The notes beneath the pieces are model-generated. The model was not told the origin of the DNA. It worked only from the letters and a program-made list of their open reading frames with translations, and ran no database searches. A stretch of DNA of 64,000 nt from Rhinopomastus cyanomelas (taxonomy: Eukaryota > Chordata > Aves > Bucerotiformes > Rhinopomastidae): the NCBI GenBank assembly GCA_013400115.1, contig VXBP01004084.1, positions 703,431-767,430 on the forward strand. Reading direction: 5' to 3'. The translations under genes and the position numbers were made by a program. Below are positions 25,201 to 37,200 of the stretch, piece after piece (position 1 is the first letter of the stretch; each line of letters starts with the position of its first letter).

Positions 25201-28200
25201 TAATGGATCCCAAAGGCTCTCTGAAGTTTCTTCTGTTTCCAATTTATTAAGAGAGCACAGGACAGATACTTTGCAGCCCTTCAACTCCAAAGACTGAGTT
25301 CCAGTTACAGTCTGAATTATGTTGACTATGTGATGTGAGCGACGCTGAAGATGTCCACCTGAGCACTTTGTGACCCACTCTGATACTGGAAATCTGGATT
25401 GGTTTCTCACCTGGAAGCATTTCACACAACTAACTAACGTCACTGCATGGTCTCCCAAAGGACAAGCCTGCAAGTCTTCTGCAGCGAGGCGCTAAGCAGC
25501 TGCTTGGGCACAGCAGCACGGACTCCCTTCCTCCTGGACTCCCTAACTCTTGCTGCTTGCACCCTTCCAACCTCCTAGCATACAAAGAGCCAATGGAGCA
25601 TCCATGGCTACGGGTTTCTTCCATGGCAATGAAGAAGATGTGTGCAGAGGACCCCTAAAGGTGTGTTTTGATTCCACAGTTCCAACAGCACAGATCTCCC
25701 AAAGGGGGAAATCACACTCAGTGCAGCAGGGCACTGGGTTTCCATAGTTTGAGACACAGCTTACAGTGCTTGAACAAGGAGATGGTCTTCGCCTACAAAC
25801 GACTGGCTTTGGGCTCAGCTATTCATGGAAAGCTCCCATACAAGGAAGCTCATTTGCCAGTCACTGCCTCCACTCCAATCAAAACAGAGGTAATTAGGAC
25901 AGGAGGATGTAAAGGTCTGGGTTCCCCTAGCAGAAGAACTTCTCAACAGCTGACAGCAGCATGATTTGCAGCCCTGAAGAATGATGCCCTGCAATGGCCA
26001 GAGAGGGAGGTGATCAACTTGCTGTCAGCACTGCTCTGTGCTTTTCTTCACCAGATTCAGTCTTCTGCACCCAGAAGAGGGATTGCCCAGATGACAGAGC
26101 ACATCCATACTCATCTGACAGGCTCTCGCTGCCCCTGACCTGACAGATCATTTCTTGCACCTTGTGCTATTTTAACACGCCCTGCCCTCCGCGCTGCGCC
26201 GTCCCGTCCGTGATTTACACCGCAGCGTGCTGACACTCACCCGTGTGCTTTCTGCTGTGCATCTGTAGGTGGGACAGTTTGAAGTACCTCTTGTTGCAGC
26301 CCGGGTACGCACACATGAAGGGACGCTTCTCATTTGTCTCACTCGCTGACCGGACGATGGTTGGAGCTACGCCTGGCACCCGCCGGACATCCTACAACGA
26401 CAGAGACCTGCTAATGCAACGTGTGTGTCTTCTGGCTTTTCCTTAACAAACGCAGAGGAACAATCAGAATCATCTCTCCAGCACGAAGAGGCACTAGAAC
26501 ACGTTCTATTGCAGATGGGCCGTGTTACTTTATTTCACGCTCACAAGGAACATCCCTAGTAAACCCTAAGCTGTTCTTTGCAGAATATTGACATTGTTTG
26601 AGGGTGAAGTACAATGAAAGTCTCTCTGCTTGTGAAATGCTCTCACTGATGTTTGTGCACAGGATGAGATGGGCTGCATTTTCACCTCACATGTAATGGC
26701 ACAAGCTTGGATCGACACCCACTGCCACACAGAACAGTTTTTACCCTGTAAGAGGAAACCACATGGGCCAGAGCAGCGTTCTCCTCTTCATTTTAAATAC
26801 TCCCATGAAATCAAGGACAGGGAAATGATACTGGGTTAACACAAACCAGTGTAAAACAAAGCAAGGGTGTTTAGGTGGAGCTGCTGAATAGTTCAGCATT
26901 ATGCATTTTGGCCACTGTCACGATGTTCCACCAAAGACGATCTCCTCCTTCTGGGATAATTCTCTTCCTTAAACACTCCTCACTTGTGTTCACCTAGCAA
27001 ACACTGGCCCGGGAGCCTGTTTCTGGGATCTGAATAATAGTTTGTTAAACTACACAGCAAAGGGGAGACGCTGCTGTCTAGAAGCCGTGATGGATGTGGC
27101 CAGCACAGGGCAACACAGAAAAGACAGATAAGCTGTAATGACTTTGCCATCAGGTTTCAGAAGGTCTGAATTTTACAGTGGTGATATGACTGGCTAAGAA
27201 AGGGAGGAAATTAACTCCCATGTTCATGGGAGTTAAGTTCCTCCAAATATTCAGTAATTATTTAGTCATTAGGAAACAATCACTTACTATATTTTGCTTT
27301 AAGGAAACATGTTTGAATTAGTAAAGATTCAGAAGCCCACAAGAGCTGAATGTCATCTGACACGTTCTTATGCACAGTGATCCCAGTCCTCTGGAATCAC
27401 AAGGGCTTTGTGGGGCCGAAGAGACTGGAGCTGCACACTGGAAGGTGGATGGTCTATCTGGGGCCGTCCTGAGGAGCTGTAAGGAATGTTGCCCATGAGT
27501 AGTACTTGGGAAGAATTAAATAATTCTACATGGCTGTGCCAGAAAGCAAGCTCATGTCGGACTCCAGTAGAGACTGAGGTGAAGCATTCCCAGCTAACAC
27601 ACGGAAGGTGCAAGTCAAGGGTAGCTCTCTAAACCCCAGTGCAAAGAGGCAGCGGTCTGCTCTCCCGTACTCACTTGTATCCCTCGGAAAACTCCATGGG
27701 TGTGTATTCTGTACTGGGCCCCACAGCTGTACAACATGGGAGCGCTGTGGTTCTCGTTTTCATATCCTGCTGTATGGCTGTAAATAAAGAGGCAATAATA
27801 GGAAAATGAAATATTCCTCAGTACTCGGCTCCATGTGAGAGGTTCTGTTTCTCAGGCCAAGGATAACATACGCAGGGTTCGCTTTCAGAGCAGGATATCC
27901 AAGGGCAACTTAAATTCCCCAGGAAAGCCTGCCCTGTCTTTGTCTGCTCCTGCTGACACCGCACTCATCCCACACAGGCACCTACCAGTGCCCAGTGACA
28001 CAGTCCACTAAAAGCCATGAACAAACACCAGCACAATGTGAACTCTGATGTATTTCCACAAAGATTTTAGGTAAGAGGAAAAAATCCATATGGCAGCATA
28101 ACTGTGTCACGTGCACATGTCCACATTATTTATCAGCTAAATGTGGAGCTGGCTATTGCTAATATCTTCTGGAATGAGCAAAATGCCTCAAGTTTCACAT

Positions 28201-31200
28201 TAAGTACAGTGGATTTTTGTCAGCACCTCATGACTCAGATATTCCCAGATACTACCAAGAAAGTGATGACATTTATAAGAATAGCAGTCATGTACTCATA
28301 AACAGAGATTAGAAATCGGTGTCCAAGCTATTTATTCCACATATCAGTTTGCAGGATGCCCTACAAATTAACCTTTTATGAAAATGAAACCCCAAGCCAT
28401 CCTGTCCCCACTAGGATATCATTTCCAAGATGCTTTGTAAAGCTGCATCACTGTGATTTTAAACATTCATAGCATTTGTTCTGTTCTGGGGTTGCACGAG
28501 CAAATGTTTTAGTTCATTACATCCTTCCAAATGCACATTGTCCTGTCCTGAACATCAGGGATGTTGTTGTATTTCCTGTTGGCAACCTCCTCAACGTCAA
28601 ATTCGCACACATACGTTTTGGTTTGTATTTGGCAGTGAGTGGGTCGGGTTAGTGCACATGGTCACGTCACCAGTACACACCAGCAATGCCAAGAGCTTTT
28701 GGGAATCCCAAAGCCAAGGGCACACACCTAGGGACAGAGATGGATATGCAGGATGTTATCCCAGCCTTTGCCAAATGCTTGTAACAGCAATCGGAAAGGG
28801 TCCCTGAGGCCCAGACTCTCATTTCACTGGTCCTTCTTTTCTCTTCCCTCAAACTTCATGTGCAGAGTAGAATTACAAGGAAACCTTAAGCTTCTTCAGT
28901 GATTTGCAGAACAGGCAGTGGAACTGAAATGTGGGAGATGTCCAGAGGGTCCGTGAACCGCACGGCAGTGTTTGTGAGCAGCTCTTGCTGCAGTTGCATG
29001 AAGACATCACTGTCTTAGTTAGATGGACTAAACTCTTCTCTAGGTATGAACCATGTCCAGCTAAATTGAGTTTCTTCTCTCCTAAGGGCCCAGTTGTGAT
29101 CTTTTGTTCCTGAAGACAAGGAACAAGCTACCATTTGCTCAGTTTAGGTTCCCCACCAGCATTGAATGTTCTCTCTTGTGGGTAGCAAGTCCACAGATGT
29201 TAAAAAACAAGTTCTCAAATCGCCCAGGCCATGGTGATGCCCATCTCGATCACAAACAACACAGTTTAAAACAGAAATGAAACAAGAACTGCTATTTGTA
29301 AGAAAGAGGTTCTGCAGTAGAAGCTATTGCTGGAATATAGCAGCAAGTCAATGGTAAATCTGAACCCCAGCATTAGCCACCCCAAGTGCAGCCCCTCATT
29401 CTTGCCTGTGCCTGTGCAGCCTCACATACAAGAGAGACAAAGCCAGAGAAGAGGAATATCCAGGGCAGAAACTAGGAGGAACAGAAACATGCAGGAGAAG
29501 CTTACACCATAAAGCACAGCCCAACCTTCCCCACAAATTCCCATGGTTTGCATCTTTCACTGCTAACTGGTTTTGTCACGACTAGTCAGTTCTGAAATAT
29601 TTCCTCCCAGGGATAAGAAGTAGAACAAAGCCCCTGGCTGTGCCCTTCACAACAGCTCAGTGATGAGGAAGCGCCCTCCAGGAGATCTTCATCTCAGTTT
29701 TCATTGCACAATTGGGAAATCGTCCCCAACATTCAGCCTCTTTCCTATTTCCTCCCGTTATTTCCAGTTATACTTCACTAAAACTGCACATCCAGCTGCA
29801 AAGCCTGGAGGACTAAACCTGTTTTCCAAGCCTCTTAACCACCAAGGAATTAATAGCCATCTACTCAACCAGCTCCCTAGGAGAACACTCTAGTAAGGAG
29901 GAACCCCGGTTTCCGTTTTGCACTGAGCACATTTCCATCAGCGCAGGCTGGTACTCAGCGTGGTCCTGTGGGTGATGACAGCAAAATGGTTCACCTGAGA
30001 TTTCCTGGTCAAAACACTGTTTATTCACTAGGAAGCATAACGCAACAATCTGGCCTTTGGGGAGGTAGAAATTAGCAGGTGAATGGTCTTCCCAGTTGGT
30101 GGAGAAGCTGGAACACTGAAGGAGGAGTTTTCACAAACCATCCCCGCATCACTGCTCTGCTGAACTTCAGCCTTCACCCTGCATCACCAGCACCCGCACT
30201 GTGAGGCGCAATGTCTTTTCTTCTCTTTACTCAGAGCACCCACGGTGTGTCCCACAAACCTACACCCAATGTGCACAGCTGGCTTCTTTCCTCCTGCTGT
30301 TAATTTACAGAATGAAGTAAAAGCACTGACAGAAGAACCAGTGTAAAACTCCTGAATGCGCTGCTGAGACTCAGCCACCTGCCTTATTGCACACAGGAGA
30401 TAGCAATCGGATGCGGTGCCCTGTCCACCAGCACTACCAGTAACGGGTGAATTTATACCTCAGCACATCATTTAAATGGAAATCTCAAGAGGCAGGAGAT
30501 TCCTGTACTTTCATCTTCTCTGTTTAATTCGGCAAAGACGTGATGGCCTGTACACTTAGGCCAAGAAATCTGTAAGTACAAGAACGCTTGACAGACCCTC
30601 AGCACCAGCCTGTGTCCCAGCGCAGCACTGCGGTGTGTTTGCTGCATGCCCAGACCCACTAACGGAGCATGAGTTATAAATTAAGAAGAAGTGTCTTCTT
30701 GGAGATGGTCCTGTGCTGCTCAGATAAGCAGGGATAATCCTGGGTGAGTAAATACTGATACTTTGGGAGAGACAGGCTGCTTGGAGCAGGGTCCACATGA
30801 GTTCTCCCGCCAGGATGGGCTGATCAGGCAACACCACAGCCGCCTGGAGAACTGCCAGCAGCGCTGCCCTGCGGCAAGTGCACTCAGAGGATGGCTGGGA
30901 GCGTGGCCATGTCTCCTACATGGTGTCTCGCCAGCTCCAGCCACATTTAGCTAAACCAGGGGGATTATCGGGGTGCCGGTGGCGGAGTTAACCAAGAAAG
31001 AGAACACCAATAATAATAATCCCCATTAAGGCCCAGAGTTAGGAGAGACACTGGGCCGATCTCCGCACGAGTCCTAAACAGACTCAAAACTGAGCAAGGG
31101 CAGACACAGGATCCGACAGAAGCTGTTGTTCAAGCAAGGACTGAAAACGTTGGCCTCACAGTCTAGTTTTGCCTAAACACCGCGTAGCCTCAAGGAGAGC

Positions 31201-34200
31201 GGCCCACGGGCAGAACCAGACTCGGGAAATTTAGAGTCTGAGTTAGTTGTTGAGAAAAACAACAACAACAAAGACGACTCAGTGTGTCTTGTTCGCTGGT
31301 TCTAAGCAGCAAGAAACAGACCTGGAAACGCAGCCGTAAAATGTAACCGCAGATAACGCGGAACAAAGAGGGATACAAGGCTGCGAGCCGCAGAGCGTTT
31401 AGAAGCCCTTGCATTTGCCATTAGCCCGGCAAATCCTTAACACTCGGAGAGTAGCTCTTTTAAAATGATTAATCTCCAAGTTGTACAGATTGTACAAAGA
31501 TTAATAAAAATGAAGGCTTCGCAGACAAGAACATGTGAGGAAAAACAGAGCAGCTTTGGAGAGTTGTATCAATCTAAGTGGTTATAAAAAGCTCAGAAAA
31601 GATGACATTCTAATCTGAATATTTTCAAAAACAATCAAGCTGCAATTTCTCTCTCGCGCCATTTTTACTTTGTCAAGCTGGAATTGTCTGCCCAATGTAC
31701 AAAGCAGTTACAACTTAATCTGAAGGGTTAAGCTTTTTATTATTATTTCATAACCCAAAAAAGGGAAGCTTTGGGGCACGCCGAGGAGAGCTCAAAATTT
31801 TCAGCTGAAATGTGAATGCGTTTCAGTGATTCAGGAGGTTCAGAGCTGGAAGAAGCAAAAAAGCCAGAAAGCCAGATTACATAAAACAGGCGCCACACTG
31901 AGCCTCAATATAATTGCGCTTCAATGCAGGAACAGGAATTTTAGGGTTTCAAAACTGAGCCAAAAAATGAGGCAGAGTGAGGGTGTGGGCTAGTCCCGTT
32001 GATAACAGAACATACAGGAAGAGAGGTAGAGTTAATTCCCTCTGCTAAAATATTTACCATCATAGCACCCTGGGAAAAATGTCTGTGGAGAAAGCAAAAG
32101 GATTCGGATTAGTCCTATAGAAGATCCTCTTTCTGCCTGGTTTTTGTCTGACACCATTAGGGAGGGTGGGGTATAAAGCTGCATTTTTATCTGTGCTTCC
32201 CAAGGCAAAGGAATAGTGAAAAAAACATTATTTCACCGATTCCAGCCCTGCTGCCACCCTCAATGAGAAAACCAGCTGGTTGATGAAAGGGAGGCACTGG
32301 ACCCTGGTCTCTCTGACTGCAACAGTCTTTGGTTTCAGGGTGGGGGTTTATCATTGACCTGAGTGGAATCAGGACTTCACCCAAATAGTCCCTTCCAAAC
32401 AAGACCTACGGCCACCAGTGGGAAGGTGGAAACAGCATTGGAGATAAAAGAAGTCATTGTCCACTTTCAGTTCATCTGGGCTGGAGAGCTGAACCCCAGA
32501 ATGAAGTTGGGCACCTCCACATTGTACTAATAACATCACCAGGGTGAACAGAAAAACCTCCTGCTTGGTGCCAGTTATTGCCTTGTCAGTTCTCCACATG
32601 ATCAACGCAAACATCATGAAGGGGGTTATAGTCAACAGGTCTACCACAACATTGTGAAGGGAAGATGTACTTTCCACACTGGACAAAGGAGAAAGTTGCA
32701 CCAAAAAATTGAGGGCAAAAACTGAAGGGAAAAAGGGGTCCACTGAAGTGGGACATTCTGAGATGCCTGAGACATGGATTCTCAGGCTAATAAGCAACAG
32801 GTCCACTACCTTCCCTGCAGCAGAATGAATGTGAGCTCAGCTGCACCAAACAAAATGAGGAACAAACCACCAGCAAACAGTCTGAAGGAACAAAACCCAG
32901 TCCCACAGTGGTGTTTGCTGCCTTAACCACGACGCTTTCCTTTCAGATCCTTGAAGCTGCCAGTCTGTGTGACAGCTCTCGCAGACAACAAGCCAGTTCT
33001 CCCTCTCGTCTGCCCGAACTTCAGAAGGCGACAAGGAAGTAACAGAGAACACATGAGCTGTGCACACCAGCTCACAGGGCACCAATCCTCCCTCACACAA
33101 ACTATAAGCACAACCTGAACTCAGTCTTTGACATTCAAAACCAATGAGTAACATTAACAACACAGATCTGAGTCACTTGGACTATACGCTAGCAGTTATA
33201 GGGTCTGTTCTTCTCCAGGAGCAACTCCCTTGAAGAGTCAAGCTCAGTTTGGGCCACCAGACCTCCTGTTGATGTGCCAGCACGGAGAAACATCTAGAAG
33301 TCTAGAAGTACAGCCTTTTCTGTCTGCTTCCCTGTTGACACCTCTCTGCCCTTTCCCTGCCACTCTTTCACATTGTTGGTCTCTACCAAATGGAAGCATC
33401 TCTGCTCCTTATGTGTCTCTCTCCACCACTTAGCAATAGCTGGCCAAGCACTCTGTTCCATACCGTCTGCTGGCCACCTCTGCTTGGCACTCAGTTGCCT
33501 TCTGCAACTCCCCACTGCTCACATCTCCTGAAAGGCTAAAATCCACCAACATGAAGAAACCTATCCCCCTCATTTCCAATATCTGACACGATAATATCAA
33601 GAAAGTTTTCTAAGGCCTTGAAGCTGTGGGCTGAAGCAGGTCTGAGCACATCACATCCTTCGATAGTTTAGATGACAGGCTCTCGCCGCTGATTGCACAC
33701 AAACGGGACTGTTCATGAGCCCAGAACTCAACAAGAATAATTTTCACAATAACTGGAAAGGACACGGCTTTGGCCACCTGACAGTGCTGCTTGCCAAATA
33801 CAGACTTTGAATCTGGAGCAAGGAGATTCTGAAGCTGATCAGTCAAGTGTTGGCAAGACTGTGAACAGCTCAAACCAGACGGATCTCAGATAGGCTGCAG
33901 GGAACTTGAGCACTGGGGCTGTCAGCTCTACCTGAAATGCATGGCAGCAGCTATATTCCAGCACATTAAACTTGTGCTGAACACATACTCGGAACGGAGC
34001 TACCGACCTGCTCTGCTGTCAGGTATAAAGTGTGTGGCCCATAAGTTTTACAGAACTGTAGAGTTGTCTAATGATCTACAGAATTCACTGGTAATGTTTT
34101 CTTCCCTCTTATAGTGTGCAAAAGCCTTATCAAGGCCAGGAAGCAGCGCTGGGAGGAACTCAAGGCAAGGAGCTAAACGAGGACTGTCACTGCCGGACAG

Positions 34201-37200
34201 AGTCTAGAAGCTCCATAACTCAACAAGAAGGTTGATTCCAAACTTCTTAAATTACAACTATGAGATTGAGAAAAGCATCTGAAATACGAAACGCCTGGGA
34301 ATCACTTATGAACAGTTCATATATTTTAAAGATGTAAATCTTGGGAAGAATACCTTATGTTCATGGCAACTCGGATTGGAGGTGCTGCATATTGTAACTC
34401 TCAGCCAGAGAAGACAGATAGCTGCTTTGGCTCACGTTACCAGTGATGAGGCTATGTCTAGCACTGATTTTCCACAGATTCTACAATCTTGGCCTATACC
34501 AAAACTTTCAGCTTTGTTTTACCATAGATCATTCATCTTGATTTCTTTCTCCCCCCGCTTTCATGTATCCTAGGTCACATACTTTACACTGCTAACAGTC
34601 TGATTCCTGGATGAGTAACAGCCATTTATTTTGTTCAGTACTCCTTTAATATTTCTATTGTGTCTTGGGTTTGGTTTTTTCTTTTTCCTGAATTCCCCAA
34701 AGAATAACCTCTTCCTTGCTTTAATAACTTGGACCTCAGTCAAGGTTGATGTGTTTCTCCACATTGCAGGATATTTTCTTCAGAAGAGACAAAACAGTGT
34801 CTAATACTGCAATGACTGATCTTTAAAGAGGAAATCAAAAACACTTATGGGAAAGAAAGTCGGAAATAACCTTTAAAAGGAGAGGATGGGCAGCAAAGAC
34901 CCTGGGCTGTACACAACCATAGGATCTTCTCAAACCAAAGAGCTCCTTTGCTTGATCTTCAGGCTCAAACCTTTCCATTCCAATACAGTTTACTGTCTTC
35001 TCCCTCTAACCTTCAGAGCCCATTCGTGAACGAGCTACGATCCATAATATTTTTTGCTTCCTGATCAAGTCCGTCCTGAAGGAGATTTCCACATGTGTGG
35101 ACAACTCCATGAAAGCATAGAGCTGCAAGGGCTTTTCTAGACTTCTGTTGCTCACTTGAGACATCTCACTGAGACATCTCAGAGCAAGCTGGCTACTCCT
35201 ACGTGCGGGAGCTTTCACTGCAGTTAGCTACCTCGATGCTTGGCTTTAGCTTGGCCAAGATCAGGTGTCTCCTTAGCTCACGGGATGGATGCAGATGAAG
35301 CCAGGTGAAGGCACAGGAGGGCACCAGCCCAGCAGCTCTCGGAATAGCTGCCCTGGGCCACCAGTGCCAGAGGGGTCAGTGGTGGCGCCCGCAGCTCCGT
35401 GCTCGCTCCCTCCTGGTCCCCGTCCCGGGCAGGGGAAGAGCTCGCACAGCAGCCACCACCCCGGCGGGGCCCCGCGGCGCCTCGGGACCTTCCTGACCGC
35501 CCATCGCAGGAAACCCCGAGAGGGAGGACGGGCCGGAGCCTCTTCCCGGCAGGTGGGAGGGCGACAATGGCCGGGAGGAAGGAAACGGGGAGGCGGCGGA
35601 CGCAGCGCCCGGCGAGGGGAGTGAAAGGGGGAAGGAGGACGGTGGGAAGAGACGACGGCTGCACCGGGACCGAGGGAGCCCCGGGAGCAGGACGGGGAAG
35701 AAGAGGGGCTACAGCGGGGCTTCGCCATGAAACTGCCGCTAATGCACCAAAGAGCCCCAGAGAGCCGCAGGCAGCTCCGCTCCTAACACGTGCTGTGCTC
35801 AGCCCGTTACAGATGATGGTCGGAGCCTTCTCTGACCGGATTCGAGGCATGAAATACCACATGATTTAGGATGGTAATGGAACCGCTGTGGGGCAAAAGA
35901 CGGGGCAAGAATAAAGCGCCTTACCCCTTCAGCGTGGATCCCAAGTTCATCTGGTTCCACGTCATGCACTCAAGCTGCGAGGTCATCTGGTACAAATTGT
36001 CACTGTCGTAAAAACGCATAGAATTAGAACTAAAATCACAGCGATCGAATTCAAACCGACGCGGCAGGGCAGCAACGTTTGCTTCGTTATAGGCTTGGGG
36101 TGTTTTCTAAAATATATCATAGTAGAAAGTTAATTTATTTGATCCTTTTTATCGACGTTTTATGAATTAAAAGAAAAAATATTGTTGATTGAAAGCAGAA
36201 TCTTTAAATCCATCAATGTGTAACCTGTCAGTTTGCAAACGGCTGCAAGGGGAGCCGTTCGACTTTCCCTTATGGAGCAGCGACACTCGATATCGGCGCC
36301 TAGAAATGAATTGAACGAATCCGGGCGGGCGGGGAGGCAGCGGCGGGGGGTTCTTTTTTTAAAAAAGGCGAATCTGTTCTCTGATTTAAGCGGGGGGTGA
36401 GCGGGCACGTGGGGATGGCGGAGCAGCGGCTGCCGTGACCAGCGATGGACGATCGGCTTCTACACGCGGCTGCAGGACGCTGTGGCGGGGCAATAAGCAG
36501 AACTGGCTGCTGCCCTGACGCGGGGAGCGGCAAACCCGCGCAGTGCGGCCGCGGGAAGGATGCGGCGGTATGCAGCGGGCAGGGGTGACTTCGAACCCAC
36601 CCCACACGATGCCGCCGAAACCGAGGAGATGCCGCTGCCTGTGGCAAGTTTCCCCTTCCCCGGGTCCCCCCGAGGAGGGTCCCCGCCCGGGACCCCCTGG
36701 TCCTTGCAGCCGCCCTCCATGATTGATGCCCAGAGCAGCCGCTCTCAATAAATGCGAGTCTGCCCGGTGATTAATTATCCCGAAATCCGCTGGACTTACG
36801 CGGTGAATTTATCTCGTTGTATTATTACTAGAGGGGGTGGGGGTTTTGTTCTTTTTTATTTTCCCTCGTCGCAGGTAGAAGCGACCTGAAAAAGTCAGAT
36901 TCCAGTGGGAAGCTTCTGCATATAAAACCCAAATGAAGTTACTTCAATCTCGAAGTATGCAGAGTATCATTTATCAGTATCACTGGACACGATTATTCAT
37001 CACAGTGCCTGAAGTGCTATTATGCTACTACAATGTCCCGCATATCAGCTCGGGAATTGTTAAACTCTCCTGCAGTTTCCCCATTTGCAATAGCAGCCCG
37101 TGCTGGGCTGTGCCAACTACGTTTTGCAATTCCACGAATTCTTCCTGTAATGCTGCTGTAATTAATTCCTCCAGGACCCTGATTTTTATTAGAAGTGCCC

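Larger units (their letters stand above)
18224..26240 (-). other. WT1: WT1 intron 7 (8017 bp)
   Basis: Rich in mobile-element debris: four plus-strand CR1 tails between 18394 and 19689, a solo LTR at 20140-21341, an ancient repeat near 22597-22905 and a minus-strand CR1 piece near 24441-24510. The remaining sequence (21.3-22.5 kb, 22.9-24.4 kb, 24.6-26.2 kb) shows no recognisable gene. Confidence 0.9.
27778..35924 (-). other. WT1: WT1 intron 4 (8147 bp; position of mammalian exon 5)
   Basis: Largest intron. No frame resembling the 17-residue mammalian exon 5 (VAAGSSSSVKWTEGQSN) was found. Next to exon 4 is a GC-rich island (35290-35790). An A/T-rich block at about 31440-31760 holds a nested palindrome and SOX/TCF-like motifs. 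The rest (28-31 kb and 32-35 kb) shows only short, unrecognised ORFs, including a 145-codon minus-strand frame at 32369-32806. Confidence 0.85.

Noticed and set aside
35273..35869. ORFs of 151-194 codons on both strands
   Set aside because: Lie wholly in the intron 4 CpG-rich island and look compositional, not coding.
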